From Bacillota bacterium (GTDB taxonomy: Bacteria; Bacillota; Syntrophomonadia; Syntrophomonadales; Syntrophomonadaceae): a stretch of DNA of 52,466 bases. The notes beneath the pieces are model-generated. The model saw only the letters and a program-made list of their open reading frames with translations, ran no database searches and was not told the DNA's origin. Positions within the stretch are counted from its first letter, which is position 1. The number at the start of each line of letters is the position of its first letter. Both the position numbers and the translations under genes were made by a program. Positions 50,725 to 52,466 of the stretch are shown here, piece by piece. Where the stretch lies: contig JAEWZB010000120.1 in NCBI GenBank assembly GCA_023395515.1, positions 1 through 52,466 on the forward strand. The letters are read 5' to 3'.

Positions 50725-50863
50725 GTAGTATTTATGTAGTATAATCCTTTTTTTATCAACGCGGCTTAAATAAGCAGGGAATATTTCTCTTAAGAGGGAA
50801 ATATATAAAAATAGTTGTTTGGTAAAAACAAACGTTTATGTTCGGAAAGGAATGATTGAAGTG

Positions 50864-52466
50864 ATGAGAAAGAAAAAAGGAGTCCTAACCTATATTTTAG
50901 TTGGACTTCTTACTTTAGGTCTGCTGTGGCCCGGTCAGGCAATTTTAGCAGAACCTGGCAGTGACACACCCTCCCCCGCTAGCACTAGTCTTTTCAGTGA
51001 TGTAAACCCGGATAACGGCAACCTGGTGTATATTAACTACATAAATGCCCGGGGCATTATGGGCGGATTTACCGATGGCAGCTTCCGCCCTGATGAAGGA
51101 TTGACCCGTGCCCAAGCGGCTGTAATAATCAGCAAAGCCGCCCAGCTTAGCACCGGCAATACCGAAGCTAGTATTTTTAATGATGTAAGCCCGGAACATT
51201 GGGCCTTTAATTACATTAATACGGCAGTCCAAGCTGGCTACCTGCAGGGATTCGGAGATGGCAGCTACCAGCCTGAGCAGCCCTTGACCCGTGCCCAAGC
51301 TATCAGCCTGCTCTTTAGACTTTCCTCGGAAAAAGACAGCGGTGTTCCCTTGCCGGCTTTAAATGATATGCCTTTCGACCACTGGGCTGCTCGGGAAATG
51401 GCTATGGCTATAGATGCCGGGATGATAAGCCTTAAAGACAGCACTATCAACCCTGACCATGATATTACCCGCGGTGACATGAGCCGCGCTTTGGCAGTAC
51501 TGCTTACCAGCGACCCGGGACTGGCCACCCGCCAGCTATACGGTATTTTAAAAATAACCAAAGGTGAAGTAAAGCTAAGCCGTTCCGGTCAAGCAGCCGT
51601 CACCGTCAGTGCGTCTCAGCAAATAGGAACCGGTGATACTATAGAAACTTTAGCCGGGGCCTCCGCCCAGATCGACTACCCCGATGGCAGCAGCTTGCTG
51701 CTGGAACCCGGCAGCATCATTACAATAAAAGAATCTATAGGCCGTGCCTATATTAAACATAACGGACAACCCGGCACCGCCGTGGACAATTTGCAAATAG
51801 AGCTTCCCATCGGTACCTTGTTTGGAGCTTTATCTGAATTAGCCGTGGTTACTGCTGAAGATGAAGCAGCAGACCCTACCGTAACCGCTTGGAAAAAAAC
51901 TTCCCGTTTATTAGCGGCCAATACTGACCGTTATGACCTCTTAGCCGCCGAAGAAGAAGTTCCCTGGTATCAGACTGCCGAAAAGAAAAAGGTCAAAGTT
52001 ACGGTAGATATGCCTTGGGGAGTAGCTGCTATCCGAGGTACTTTCTGGCAAAATGTAGTAAACAGTAACGGCAGCGGCAGCATGAGCGTCCTACAAGGTG
52101 AGGGCTCAGTAACCTCCGGCGGCCAGTCTGCCAATGTTGGTCCCGGTCAGGCGACTAGCGGCCAACCCGGAGCACCTCCCAGTCCTCCGGGTCCCATGCC
52201 CCCTGGACAATTAGGCCAATGGGCTGGGCAACAAGGCTGGGTACAAAATACCTTTAACAATATGAGTCAGAACCAGGGCAGCCCTCCGCCGGGAACACCT
52301 CCGGGAGCACCAGCGGGAGCTCCTACGCCCAGCAATGCGGCTAACTTGCTGAACCAAGCTTTAAACCAAGCCTTGCAGCAGGCACAGCAACAAGCCCTTA
52401 ATAATCCTCCCCCTGCTTCCAGCAGCAGTGAAGGAAACAGTAGTAATGAACCTACCACCCCGGCTT
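50864..52466 (+). CDS. SLH-domain surface protein with FecR-like domain (3' end outside window)
   Basis: At least 534 residues. Signal peptide (MRKKKGVLTYILVGLLTLGL, cut near AILA-EP), then three SLH modules (about 43-205: GIMGGFTDGSFRPDEGLTRA, GYLQGFGDGSYQPEQPLTRA, INPDHDITRGD) that anchor the protein to wall polymers. A FecR-like region follows (GDTIETLAGASAQIDYPDGS to WGVAAIRGTFWQN), then a low-complexity tail rich in Pro, Gly, Gln and Ala (PPGTPPGAPAGAP, NQALNQALQQAQQQA). ATG 50864 is chosen, though GTG 50861 is possible. The frame stays open to the window end. Confidence 0.88.
   Translation, partial: MRKKKGVLTYILVGLLTLGLLWPGQAILAEPGSDTPSPASTSLFSDVNPDNGNLVYINYINARGIMGGFTDGSFRPDEGLTRAQAAVIISKAAQLSTGNTEASIFNDVSPEHWAFNYINTAVQAGYLQGFGDGSYQPEQPLTRAQAISLLFRLSSEKDSGVPLPALNDMPFDHWAAREMAMAIDAGMISLKDSTINPDHDITRGDMSRALAVLLTSDPGLATRQLYGILKITKGEVKLSRSGQAAVTVSASQQIGTGDTIETLAGASAQIDYPDGSSLLLEPGSIITIKESIGRAYIKHNGQPGTAVDNLQIELPIGTLFGALSELAVVTAEDEAADPTVTAWKKTSRLLAANTDRYDLLAAEEEVPWYQTAEKKKVKVTVDMPWGVAAIRGTFWQNVVNSNGSGSMSVLQGEGSVTSGGQSANVGPGQATSGQPGAPPSPPGPMPPGQLGQWAGQQGWVQNTFNNMSQNQGSPPPGTPPGAPAGAPTPSNAANLLNQALNQALQQAQQQALNNPPPASSSSEGNSSNEPTTPA

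Noticed and set aside
52267..52458. 63-codon reverse frame rich in Leu, Ala and Cys at the window end
   Set aside because: It is antisense to the low-complexity tail of the SLH protein and reflects its repeats.

Overview
The window (about 52.5 kb, low-to-moderate GC, dense genes with strong AGGAGG-type ribosome sites, some TTG/GTG starts) looks like the chromosome of a strictly anaerobic, Gram-positive-type clostridium of the Peptococcaceae/Syntrophomonadaceae kind. This is inferred from gene content: S-layer (SLH) and copper-amine-oxidase-type wall domains, fatty-acid activation and acyl-CoA dehydrogenases, an OFA-family transporter, a Tat-exported [NiFe] hydrogenase with cytochrome b, FdhD, and several Rrf2 regulators. 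No rRNA, tRNA, CRISPR array, intact insertion sequence or phage gene was seen.

Layout. 0-3.8 kb: end of an acyl-CoA synthetase gene, a FabG-like reductase, a tRNA nucleotidyltransferase/HD protein and ThpR. 3.9-9.5 kb: a possible 45-aa gene, then fdhD-nadA-iscR-iscS-iscU-mnmA (Fe-S and thiolation supply). 9.5-11.1 kb: membrane PAS-GGDEF protein. 11.5-18.2 kb: a sulfur amino acid island (metY, an Rrf2 regulator, pyridoxal kinase, cysK, a CymR-like Rrf2 regulator, a cystathionine enzyme, patB) with clear operators. 18.2-22.8 kb: two-component system with a lipoprotein and a DUF4163/DUF3298 protein, preceded by a tandem GTTACA site. 23-29.2 kb: OFA transporter, acyl-CoA synthetase and two acyl-CoA dehydrogenases around an XRE regulator. 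29.3-34.5 kb: bacterioferritin and two small regulator/membrane-protein operons.

34.5-46.1 kb is a nickel and hydrogenase locus read leftward: DUF3842, FmdE and a CooT-DUF4198-like fusion, then hypA-hypB-hyaA-hyaB-hyaC-hyaD and hypF-hypC-hypD-hypE. The hya and hypFCDE halves are separated by a ~265-bp structured repeat. 46.1-52.5 kb: two small accessory genes, a possible frameshifted membrane peptide, a second copy of the structured repeat, a VanRS-like two-component system, and the start of an SLH/FecR-like surface protein that runs off the window.

The most interesting signals are: (1) two near-full copies of the ~265-bp element, with identical outer arms but internal stems that keep pairing through different sequences, plus a decayed third copy near 3.2 kb; (2) the nickel-binding CooT domain fused to a histidine-rich DUF4198-like domain beside the hydrogenase genes; (3) a cysteine-free Rrf2 protein ending in MFYI, divergent from cysK, matching the CymR-CysK sensor pair; and (4) a set of dyad operators in the cysteine island. 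Gene calls are from translated sequence and remembered family motifs; no database search was possible.
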